NCBI GenBank assembly: GCA_019044685.2
Contig: JAGTXX020000009.1
Coordinates: 372,001 to 436,000, forward strand
Length of the DNA: 64,000 nucleotides
DNA from: Nannochloris sp. 'desiccata'
Taxonomy: Eukaryota > Chlorophyta > Trebouxiophyceae > Chlorellales > Chlorellaceae
Direction of reading: 5' to 3'
The notes beneath the pieces were generated by a model that had not been told where the DNA came from, did no database searches, and worked only from the letters and a program-made list of their open reading frames with translations. Positions within the stretch are counted from its first letter, which is position 1; every line of letters begins with the position of its first letter. The translations under genes were made by a program, and so were the position numbers. Positions 1-9,591 of the stretch are shown one piece after another.

Positions 1-1598
1 CGGTAGTAGTATCTGCACCTTCAGGCAATGCAGTCAGCCCAATCTCTGAGGAACTACACTGCAACTCCACACCAGGAGGTGCAGATACATCAGCTGCAAC
101 AGTACAATTAAGCTTTTGCCACGTGGCAGTTCCCGTAACTAGAGAAGCTGTTGGTGCTGGCGTGGCAGTGTTACCACCACTAGACACATGACACGTGGCA
201 ATACCGCCTTCGAGATCTAGTACACCATATAACCCCTCTTCTGAGGTACCAGACACGTGTAATGACGTCATCTGAACTACCATTTCACGTGGCAAGGCTT
301 GTAGTTCAAGTGCAAGGGGACTGGCAGTACTATTTTCAAAAGACGTTCTTCTTAATTTTAATAACCTACCAGCACCACCACCACTGGAAGTTGAACGAGG
401 AGCCGTCGTAGCAGTTATTTCTCCTGCTGCTGCTACTTCAGAGGAGCTTGCAGAGCTCGTTCTAGATACTCCTGCTGTTTCTATAGTTGACAGCACACCA
501 GAAGACTTGTGATTATTATTCTTAAAGGTAGCTAGCAAAGAGCGCGTTTCTAAAGCTGATTTTGAGTCCAAGCAGACGACAACGGTGCCAAGCTCCAGAG
601 AAATCTTCTGTAATGATTGACGACAACTGCTCGCAGCAGAGCTACGGCGTAGCGCAGTCAATGGTCCATCATGCTGTACAGAAACGTGGTTTAAAGAGAC
701 CAGGTCCTCTTTTCCATCGCGATCTTGAGGTAGAATGCTGAGACCGGCAATCATCAAGGTCTGTCGCTGGGTTGCGGCGCTCAGGTGACATTTCTTAACA
801 GCAGCAAGCACATTTTGAGCCTGCAGAAACAAAGAGAATTAGCACGGATCTTGTCATCATCCGATCACTCAGCGGGAAAAAAAAAAGCACAATCGTAAAT
901 GTATTAATTAATTATATCAAGAGGAAAATCTGACCTTATCAACGACGGCAACATCGTAAAGTTCTAAAATTATCAAATTCAGAAAATAAATGGAGGGATG
1001 GGTATTATCTTCTCGACAATACTTTTCTTTAACGGATTCAGAATGCGTCATTGCTCCTGAAGATGCTGTAGGGGAAGGGGTAGCATCTAAAGAAGAAGCG
1101 GCGGTGCTGGGTGGTGGTGGCGCAAGTTGAAGGCGAACGCCGTTAAGCGTGACACGCACCCGAGGCCCACGAGACAAAATGAAATTGAACAACCCTGAAG
1201 CTCTTGATCCAGGCCCCCAACTTAGCTGAACATCCCTGACAGCTACCTCTTCCATAGGGCCCTGCAAATTGGCAATTGATCAGTTGAGCTTACGTGAGCT
1301 TTCATAAGCAGGCATTGAAATAAACCGCGGCATTCTGGGCCCCTTAACTTACTTTTGAAAGCCTTAGTTTGACGCCAGAGGCTGCAGTCAGCGTAAATGC
1401 GTCCATAGTAAGCTGCAATTTCTTGTGTCTGGCCACTGCCACAACTACCAGTGCTAACACCCTGCGCTTGGGAGTAATGGAGTTCGTGATCAGCTTTAGA
1501 TATATGGTGTGATGATTTCCTTTCATTTTCAAAGCGTACCTCTTCCATGTGAGCCAAGCGATCACCAAAAATAAGACGAAGAAGAGGAATGTCCACAT
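1..1598 (-). CDS. N-terminal part of a large membrane-anchored protein, possibly a bridge-like lipid transfer protein (SABRE/FMP27/BLTP2 type)
   Basis: Partial gene, running off the left edge. Three exons join in frame: 1598-1353, 1261-935 and 820-1 (donors GTAAGT and GTCAGA, acceptors TTGCAG and CTGCAG). The product starts with one strong hydrophobic segment (about residues 2-18, WTFLFFVLFLVIAWLTW), a basic stretch, and then beta-rich repeats such as RGPRVRVTLNGVRLQL. A single N-terminal anchor followed by long beta-strand-rich sequence is the plan of SABRE/FMP27/hobbit (BLTP2) proteins, which bridge lipids between ER and plasma membrane. That family call is inference from architecture, not from a diagnostic motif; a VPS13-like or unrelated protein is possible. 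Exon 3 is open for at least 273 codons. An overlapping frame through exon 1 was rejected because it lacks the hydrophobic start and the splice phase. Confidence 0.5.
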
Positions 1599-1899
1599 TG
1601 CTCTTAATGACGCTCCAAGCGCTAATATAACTTCATTATATACGTGTTATTACGTATTTAATTTTTTCATTCAATACGAAATGCATATGAGACATTTTGT
1701 TTACAGTTTCAGTTGTTGGGTGGAGAGAGCCGAGATTGACTGGCTTCCAAAGGGCGATCTAAAAGGCTGATCAGGCTGTTATTGCCTTAATAATTGCGTA
1801 ATTTAGATATATTCTGATATATTGCCAGCGTTGTCGTCTCTATTGTTTGCAATTATTTTCAACCCATCTGAATTTGTTTCATCTTGAAAAATATTGAGT

Positions 1900-2408
1900 A
1901 TGGAGGCCGCTGCTGTGGAATCCTTTGAGGAACGCGCTATATCTGCTGAACAGAGACTTGATGCTTTAGAAAGCAAGCTTGCAAACGGTACAGTGTAGAA
2001 CATAAGTTACCAATTGGGAAGATCCCTTCTTTTACGGCCGTGGTGATTAGACAGACAGTAACCTCTAAACCTGCTTTGTCATTTCTTACAGGCACCCCAT
2101 CTTCATCAGGAATGGATGTTCAGAGATATATCGCAGAGCTCCAGGCTCTCCGCACTGTATTGTTAGCTGCACAGGCGGAACAAGAGGCACAGTCCGCCAA
2201 TATGGCCGAGGTAAAAAGGAAAAAAGCTTGTTCTCTCTATTTTTTAATTCTCTATTTGGCAGATAGATTAACTTACCTCCTCCCCCTTCAATCAAATTCT
2301 ATGTAGCTCGAAACTTCCAACTCAAAACTAGCGTATCAAGTCAAACATCTTAAAAGATCGCTGCAAGAAGCCGATGAAAAATTGAAAGCAGCAGGTGTAG
2401 CAAATTAG
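1900..2408 (+). CDS. Small coiled-coil protein, function unknown
   Basis: Three short exons (1900-1987, 2092-2210, 2307-2408) join in phase with GT-AG borders to give about 102 residues. The start ATG at 1900 opens an acidic helical stretch (ESFEERAISAEQRLDALESK), and the middle and end also look helical. The last exon contains KLAYQVKHLKRSL, a basic amphipathic motif that looks conserved rather than random. No exon is long enough to stand out as an open frame; the call rests on consistent splice phase, coiled-coil composition and a clean stop. It lies between the divergent gene on the left and the acyl-CoA synthetase, whose 3' end faces it 225 bases away. I do not recognise the family and propose no function. 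Confidence 0.6.
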
Positions 2409-2633
2409 TCGAGTTATTTTCTTTCTTTTAAAATTGTAACCTTTAAAGTACTTCAACGTTACATTATATGGACTATTTCTTTCATAGACATTCATTATTA
2501 TTTCAACAACTCATATCTAGGCATCAATTCAAAAACACCGAAATACACAAAGGGGACCACAGACGATGCCTCAAAAGATTTCTTTTACTTGACGGGGTCC
2601 AGATTTTTCAAAATTTCCATCAGAGTTCAGTTC

Positions 2634-5600
2634 TTACGAGCGAGAAGCTTTTAAAGCGGCATACATGGCATCAATCTCCTTCTGATATCTCTGCTGCAAC
2701 TGAGGCCTCTTTAATTTCATTGAAGGGGTCATAAGTTCATTTTCAACGGCAAACTGTTCAGGCTCCAGATACACCGCTTTCACCATCTCAAAGCCCTTCA
2801 ACTTGGCTTCTTTACCAGTACGTGTCAATTCCTCAAGCATCGCCTTCTTTGCTTCCGCATCACCATTGTCCAAAGGATGTTCAGACAACCATTTGGCCTT
2901 GGGTACGACCACCGCCACAATTGCGCTCTCAAAGGAATTCCCATACACCCAAATTTGCTCCACATTTTCGTTTCTAGACAGCATACTCTCCACATATTCC
3001 ACCGCAATGTACTCACCCTGAGCTAATTTGAAAATATTCTTCTTTCTGTCGATGATTTTCAAACATCCTTGAGGGGTCAAGGTGCCAATATCTCCGGTGT
3101 GGAAGAATCCATCGCCGTCAAATTCAGCTGCTGTCTTTTCAGGATCTTTATAATATCCAGCGAATACCATGGGTCCACGAATGCAAATTTCTCCTTTAGG
3201 AGGGTCTTCAGTGGCATCGTATTTGAGTTCAGGGACTGATTCAAAGCGGAATTCAGTCGCCGCACAAGGAGGGCCAACGGTGTGCCCCATTTTCGGGTCT
3301 GGCAACATAATGAAGGAAGCCGCACAGGTTTCCGTCAAGCCGTAGCCTTGTAAAACAGGTGCCATACACACATTACAGAAATCTTCCACATGAGAAGCTA
3401 AAGGGGCCCCTCCGGAGACGATATACCGTACTTTACCACCGAGGGCTTCTTTGACTTTTTTGAAAATAACTTGATCGACGCCCAAGCCGGCAAAAGAGTG
3501 GGGCACACCTTGGTTGAGCAAGAAAAGCTTGTAGTTGAAAGCTGCGTGGAAGGCCATACGAGCAGCACCGGGGCCTTTCGCTACTTTGGCTTCGACAGCG
3601 TCACAGACTCGTTCCAAAATACGAGGGACAGCGATAAAAAGGGTGGGTTTGAAGGCAGCGACATCTTCCATCAACAACTTAACATTGCCCTGCAAATAGA
3701 GGAATTCCATAATGGGAAGAAAAAGAAAGGAAAAAATAGTTAACGAATATTTTTCTTAAGCGGGGAAGAAGGCAAAAAAATTAAAAGGTTACGGGGCTTC
3801 CGTAGAGGGGTGATGGATTGAGGATTAGAAGATTGATCTAGTAGTAATACTACTAGCGCATTATGGGCATTTAATTAATAAAATAAAGTATACTTTATCT
3901 ATTTAATCCCTCTTCACACGAGACGTCTCCTCCTCACGGCCACAACATATGGGGTAGAAAATAACGCACCCTCCAGTAACCAATATGCGCTCCAGCAGCC
4001 AAAGCAAGTTCTTCAATAATCCTTCCAAATATATGTGCCAATGTCAAGTACGATAACACCGAGTCATCATCGCTAATTTCAAATCCAGATTGGGCGACCA
4101 TGACAAAGGCGCCACTGACGCCTGCAACTAGTGCCTGTTGGGTGATCATCACCCCTTTGGGGACACCAGTTGTGCCACTAGTTTGAGGTAAGGAGAGAAA
4201 GAGAAAAGAGAGGGAGTCAGTATAGTATCGTGGTGAAAGCGCAGTGAAGAGTTTCCATTTGATGCCCCAACATCTTCAGTCCACCCCCGACCTCCAAGGC
4301 TGCAATTGAAATCTGTTCTACCCGCGCCCCCCCCCTCCCCCCCCCCCGGGCCCCCTTCCCTCCCTATATGGTACTAGAGACAAAGAATAGAAATAAAGTT
4401 TAATCTGGGCGACAAAATTGGTCTGAAAGAACATGAAATCATCTCAGTGCAAGGTTAAAGAGCTGACGGGCAGCAGCAGGGCAGCCGGGAGATAAAAAAA
4501 ACGAGAGAGAGAGAGAGGTTTCTAAAACAAAACAAAAAATATCTAAACAAAAACTTAGACGTACCCTCCAATACCCTATCTTCATCCCAAGTGAGAGGAA
4601 CCCTTCTTCCATCACTCGGCCAAATACATGAGCCATCGGTAAGAAAGAGAGCATGCTATCGTCAGGTGTCAGTTTGTCATGCACTTGCTGCATCAACACT
4701 CTCTGACCCGTGATAGCAGCTACGATGTTGCCGTGAGAAAGCATTACGCCTTTAGGACGGCCAGTTGTGCCGCTGCGAAGGAAAGATTATCAAAAAGAAA
4801 AGCAGGAGGAACCCAAAAAAATATGAACGAGGTTCATAACAATTATTAAAATAATTCTTTAACGACCCTTAAAACCTGATGCCCGCGATCAACAGGGCCC
4901 TCCCCTTTCAAGTAATTCTAATTCCTCCCTAATATTACTTTTTTCTTACCTGGTGTACATGATACAAGCTATGTCGTCACTTTTTGTAGGAGTAGGGTCA
5001 ACAGGGCTGGCTGCGCCTGCTGCCAAATACTCTTCAAACCCACGCACTTCAATTCCAGCATCAGCAATCTTCTTTACAGCTGCCTTGGCAGCGTCATCTT
5101 GAGGCTCGGAGGTGGTTACAATAGTCCTCACTTGGCCGGCCACTTTAGGGGCAACTGCTGCAAAGCCAGCGAGCTTGGCAGGCTCGATTAAAGCCACAGT
5201 CAAGCCAGAGTGGTTGATAATATATTCTACAGCAGATTCTCCCAAGGTATCGTAAATGGGGACGACGCTGGCTGCAAGCATGTCAGAAGCTCTGATGCCG
5301 AGCATCCATTGAACGTTGTTGGCGGAAAGAATTCCAACTTTACCCCCTTTAGCGACACCGGAACTAGCCAAAGCGGAGGCTAAATTGCGTGCCATGGTGT
5401 GGGTTTCTTGGTAAGTGTGGAATTTGAAGTCTCCAGGGGTGCCATCATCGTTAACGGGGCGCCACCCCAAGCAAGGGCGGTCGGCGAATTTAGTGGCCGA
5501 TGCCTCAAAGACTTCATACATCGTAGACGCGCCATTGATCTGCAGATATGAATTGTTCATGCAAAAAATTAAATTTCGGGGGTACTATAGTAACGAAAAA

Positions 5601-5774
5601 GTGGTTTGAAAAAAAATAGAGCAAGATCAGTGGGAGTAATCTTACCGTGGTGGGTAATTCGTCAGCTGCAGCGATATTACGGTATGTGGCACTGACGCCG
5701 AGTTTATCTCCTTCTCCAAGACGTCCAGGCTCTACTATTGCGGTGCAAGGACCGATTTTCTTGATTGCAGGCAT
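2634..5774 (-). CDS. LACS: Long-chain acyl-CoA synthetase with two mutually exclusive homologous exons
   Basis: Activates long-chain fatty acids to acyl-CoA with ATP, feeding glycerolipid synthesis or beta-oxidation. Exons: 5774-5646, 5539-4950, then either 4772-4565 (3a) or 4177-3970 (3b), then 3689-2634; either form gives 660 residues, a normal length. Exon 2 ends at phase 2; 3a and 3b are both exactly 208 bases and both carry the AMP-binding P-loop (SGTTGRPKG in 3a, SGTTGVPKG in 3b) followed by the acyl-gate segment (FLPMAHVFGR or YLTLAHIFGR). Exon 4 holds GYGLTETCA, HTGDIG and the LACS signature DRKKNIFKLAQGEYI. No obvious targeting peptide or C-terminal PTS1 is seen (tail ends SRS). It diverges from TAM41. 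Family assignment is secure; subcellular site and isoform substrate preferences are unknown. Confidence 0.95.
4321..4364 (-). promoter_or_regulatory. G-tract between the alternative LACS exons (candidate RNA G-quadruplex)
   Basis: On the plus strand an almost pure C run; in the minus-strand pre-mRNA a run of Gs of about 40 bases with only a few interruptions, enough for several stacked G-quartets. It lies 144-187 bases beyond the acceptor of exon 3b, inside the intron separating 3a and 3b. Regulatory role is inferred. Confidence 0.5.
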
Positions 5775-6082
5775 AGGTTTAAAATGAGCACACGATCACA
5801 GTTTGAGCTAGTACAAAAGACTCGTCAACGAAGGCAGTTGACTCTCGATAACACTTTGGAATATTGTCCTGAACTGCGCACTTGAATTTAAGAGTTTTAT
5901 TTCTATTAAGCGTGGTTAAAGATTCGTTTGCCTAAAATCCAACTAAAGACAGCTGCTTCGAAACGAGGCAGCAAGTGGCCATCGAGGATAATTCTCACGT
6001 TTTAACACTTTATGGGCTTTATAGAATTATTTGAATTCTCTACATATAGCGCTAAGACCTGCCTCTGAGGGTAAGGTACGCG
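5775..6082. promoter_or_regulatory. Shared divergent upstream region of LACS and TAM41
   Basis: 308 bases between the start codons of two genes transcribed away from each other. AT-rich, with no open frame of note. It must hold both 5' UTRs and both promoters. I see no motif I can name. Confidence 0.5.
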
Positions 6083-7477
6083 ATGCCTTTCCATGAGATC
6101 GTTGATCACTTCCCATCTGTGCAGCACGCTTTTGCTTACGGCTCTGGAGTGTTCAAGCAGCCAGGGCTCTATGCAAATGATACAAAACAGTACGAGGGAC
6201 CCATGATTGATATGATTTTCGCTGTAGATGATCCATTAACCTGGCATAAAGAGGTAAAGACATCCGTCGGGGACGGCGGCAGTAATGTTGAATATATATA
6301 TTTTTTCTGCATCTTCTTTTAACATCCTTCTTGATAGTGCATCTAACAAATGTGCAGAATATAGCTCGAAATGGGTCACATTACTCAAGTTTAAAGTGGC
6401 TAGGACCTTCAGCAGTAAGTTTTTGAAATGATTTTCTTGTGTTACCATTCTTATCAATCTTCACGAGTTGATTCAATTTTCATTTGTCATTCTCTATTCC
6501 GCGCAGATAGACTACGTAGCAGAAATACTCGGATCTGGAGTGTACTTCAACACGCTAGTGCCTTTTCAACCAGGAATACTAATTAAATACGGCGTTGTTA
6601 GACTAGACACGCTTCAAAGAGACCTTTTACAATGGAATAGTCTTTATATCGCTGGCCGTCTGCATAAACCCGTTCAAACTTTAATTACTGATCCCCAAAT
6701 CGCTGCAGCACAAACATTAAATTTAGAATCTGCTCTCCGGACAGCACTATTACTCTTAGAAGACGAGACATTTTCACTACGGCAGCTGCTGCGCGTGCTG
6801 TGTGGGTTGAGTTATGAAGGTGATTTAAGAATGGGTTTGGCGGAAGACTCAAGGAAGGTAGAAAGAATAGTTACAGGTACGCAGAAGATATTTGTCTGTT
6901 AAATGCAAGAAGTTCTTTTTTGTAGAGAGGCGATTTCAATCAAATCAAAGAAATGGTTGGATTTGGCGTAGACAAGGAGCAAATATTCTTTTTTGATTTT
7001 TTTTTTCTGTCGCACTTTCTTCCCCGTTTTTCAGGAAGCTATAGAGGTCTTTCAGAGTTGTATCAACCTGCATTAACCGTAGCAGAAGCAGAATGGAAAA
7101 TCCTTCAACGAGAAAGTGCAGGAAGTGAGTATTTCACTCAAGACATGAGCATTGCAGCAAGGGCTCCACTATTAGCTGCACTGCCAGCATCACTTTTATC
7201 AAAGATAGCGACGTCAGTAGGCAGATCAGCCCCTGTGCACATTTTATCTTCAGACCCTGCTGCGCGTGCTGTGCTCGCACGAGACCTTGCAGGATACTCA
7301 AAATGCGGTGCTGTGCTGAGAAAGTCTTTGGCATCGACAGTTCGTGTGTCCAGTTTGAGGCAGGTAGTGGCGGGTGCTGTTTCAGCGGGAGCGGTGAAGT
7401 CTGTGAGGTATGCATGGAGAAAGTTAAATAAAGCGAATAGTAGCGGTGGAGACGCCATTTCACGCGTGTTATCTTAG
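6083..7477 (+). CDS. TAM41: Mitochondrial CDP-diacylglycerol synthase TAM41 (phosphatidate cytidylyltransferase)
   Basis: Makes CDP-diacylglycerol from phosphatidate and CTP in mitochondria, the entry step to cardiolipin. Four exons (6083-6253, 6358-6414, 6507-6876, 7035-7477) give 346 residues. Family motifs in order: YGSGVFKQPG near residue 19 (nucleotidyltransferase glycine motif), DMIFAVDDPLTWHKE at about 43-57 (metal-binding Asp), then RNGSHYSSLKW across exon 2, SGVYFNTLVPF and KYGVVRLD in exon 3. The C-terminal exon has RKSLASTVRVSSLRQ, a basic segment usual for this membrane-associated family. No clear N-terminal presequence is visible, as in several homologues. The stop lies only 10 bases from the stop of the convergent LRR gene. 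Confidence 0.93.
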
Positions 7478-7487
7478 ACATATCTCG

Positions 7488-8142
7488 TTATCGCTGTTGT
7501 ATTTTCTTGCCGTTGAGATAGCAAGTGCCTTCTTCAAAGGCAAAAAGCGGGGTTGCTAGTAGCGCGATTTCTACTTCTTCATCCCATCCAGGGTTATTGC
7601 TAAGATCTAAAGTAACTAATTTGCGATGTAATGATGCCGAGAGCTCTGTTGCTAGCTTTAGAAGTTCCTCTTTAGGTAGGTTTGAGTTGTCCAAATAGAG
7701 ATATCGGCAGTCTCTTAATTTTGCAATCCCCTTGATACGTTGTAAGCCACAGTTAGAAGCATACAGTTTATTAATTCCAGCCCAAAATTGATCAGTTCCA
7801 CCAAAATCGAGCAAACAACCGGCTAGGATGCCGCCTAGATCAAGATAATGGATAGCAGAAGATTTAGTTCTGCTTATGACAGTGTCGTCGGTTGGAGCGA
7901 TCTCGATGTGGTTGAGAAGACCTCCAGGGAGGGAATCAATCGTCAACTGCGCAAATTTAAAACATCATAATAGGTATGTTTGCAGTGTTTATTGTGTTGG
8001 GTTTAACAAAAATAATGATTCTGGTGCTCACCTTATCGTCTAAAATGAGGACACCGCCATGGGGTGTTGGCAGAGCTGCTGTATGAAGCGAAGAAGCCCC
8101 AATCTCGCGGCTATGCAGTTTCTGTGGCCATGTATTTGCCAT
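7488..8142 (-). CDS. Small leucine-rich-repeat protein
   Basis: Two exons (8142-8032 and 7946-7488; donor GTGAGC, acceptor GCGCAG, phase 0) give 189 residues. Consecutive LRR-like segments are visible: IHYLDLGGILAGCLLDFGG, INKLYASNCGLQRIKGI, CRYLYLDNSNL and LVTLDLSNNPGWDEE. The protein ends in a short basic tail (NGKKIQQR). I chose the ATG at 8142 (MANTWPQKL); the open frame upstream of it only adds residues that read like UTR. It probably acts as a protein-interaction scaffold. I cannot tie it to a named LRR family (tubulin-cofactor-like and axonemal LRR proteins are possibilities). Its 3' end abuts TAM41 tail to tail. Confidence 0.75.
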
Positions 8143-9591
8143 TTGATTTTTAAGAATGGATAAAAACGAACACAGCAGCAATTTTATTGTTCAACTGATT
8201 TCAAATTTTCAAATTTGAAAGACATGATCGGTGTATGATCTCTTTGCTAAAAGTCGACTGCAGCCCTACAGCCATTTTAGAGTGAGGATCATGGTAGCCA
8301 ATGGTGTGAAACGACCCATAACTCTTTCAGCAATTTGAGACTCAGACTTTTAATAGCAACTCCAACCTTCAGCCGAGCACGTATCCCACCCTCCTGAATC
8401 CAATCTTGTCGACAAGGTCTACCGCCCTTGGTAACCCTAAATAAGACCGCATTCGCCGATTATCGGCGATCAAACCCATCAACAAGAGGAGTTGCTCTCG
8501 AGGTCTCCTCGCTTCTTGCCAATAGACGCAAAATCAATCTCGGACAGTTGGGCCTGTGAATAGGGGTGCTGCCGGTTCTGGGGAGCCCAGCTTGCACACC
8601 AGTGCATGAACGGTTAGTCCGTGTTCTGCGCTCATTCCCCGCTGGCACAGGGGTGCTGCGTTTTTATTATTTCGTTTGCTTCTAGTGTTATTGCTGCTGC
8701 TATGAATATTTTAAATTACAAATATTGTCAAGTACGCTGGGCGCCCTGCCAACGTAACAACGGATAGTAAGTCAAACGCTAAACCTCACACGGCAAGGAA
8801 TGAGAAGCAAGCAAGCTGAAGAAAAAATCAAAGAAAACCCAGTTTAAGGTACATGTAAAATCAATTAAAAATAAACAGATACTACAACATATGTATGTTC
8901 TGATGGGAAATAAAAGATAAAGAAGCTATTTCTCTAATCTAGCTCGGACCAGGACTAGAGTTCTCTTATTGCCGAGAAAGTAGAATGGTGATGACGGCGG
9001 AAGGGAACAAATGGAGGTGGAAAGAAAAAGAAAGGACAAGCAAGAAAACAGTCGGCTGCCTTGGTATTAATATCAAATTAAGAAAAAATAAAAAGGCGGG
9101 GCACATTCGGGGTAAATAGTAGATGCATAATGAAAGAAAGCAATAGGAGGAGAACCCATAGAGAGGTAGGCAACCAAATTTCAAGTTATCAAACGCAAAT
9201 ACATGCGGAATATTGTAGGTATATATTATTATTTCATTCTTGAGATGAAAAAAAAAGGTAAAAAAAGAAAGAAAGTAAGACGGGGCAAAAAAAATCGTAT
9301 TGTACACAGGGGATATACTTACTGCTTTACTTTGCAGCTGCTGCTTTTTATTTGTTGTTGAAAAAACAGCAGAACAATGAAATAGGGCTATATATCGCAC
9401 AGATCTGAGTGTTTCCTCGGAAGATAAATAGGAAAGAAGCATGATATTCCTTCAATATTTTTAAAATTACAAATACTACTTTTTGGGGGACTAGTCTACT
9501 CTCCAATAGGACCCAGCTCTTCAGGACCTAGCCTCAGGACATGTTCTTTCACATAATGGCCAAGGCCATTTTCCTGTTTGCCAAAATTAGC
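8143..9591. other. Long non-coding stretch between LRR gene and PP2C gene
   Basis: About 1.45 kb. It contains the LRR gene promoter, a small perfect hairpin at 8453-8469 (7-bp stem TCGCCGA/TCGGCGA, loop TTA), a GC-richer patch at about 8460-8660 and a T-rich/A-rich tract at 9000-9450 that should be PP2C 3' UTR. A 158-codon minus-strand frame at 8966-9442 is low-complexity and Phe/Leu-rich and is not believed. No tRNA or snRNA was recognised. Confidence 0.5.
8453..8469. repeat. Perfect 7-bp hairpin
   Basis: TCGCCGA, 3-base loop TTA, then TCGGCGA. Lies in the non-coding region upstream of the LRR gene. Role unknown. Confidence 0.5.

Noticed and set aside
8966..9442. 158-codon open frame on the minus strand
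   Set aside because: Phe/Leu/Ser-rich low-complexity product over an AT-rich 3' flank, no family resemblance and no typical start context.
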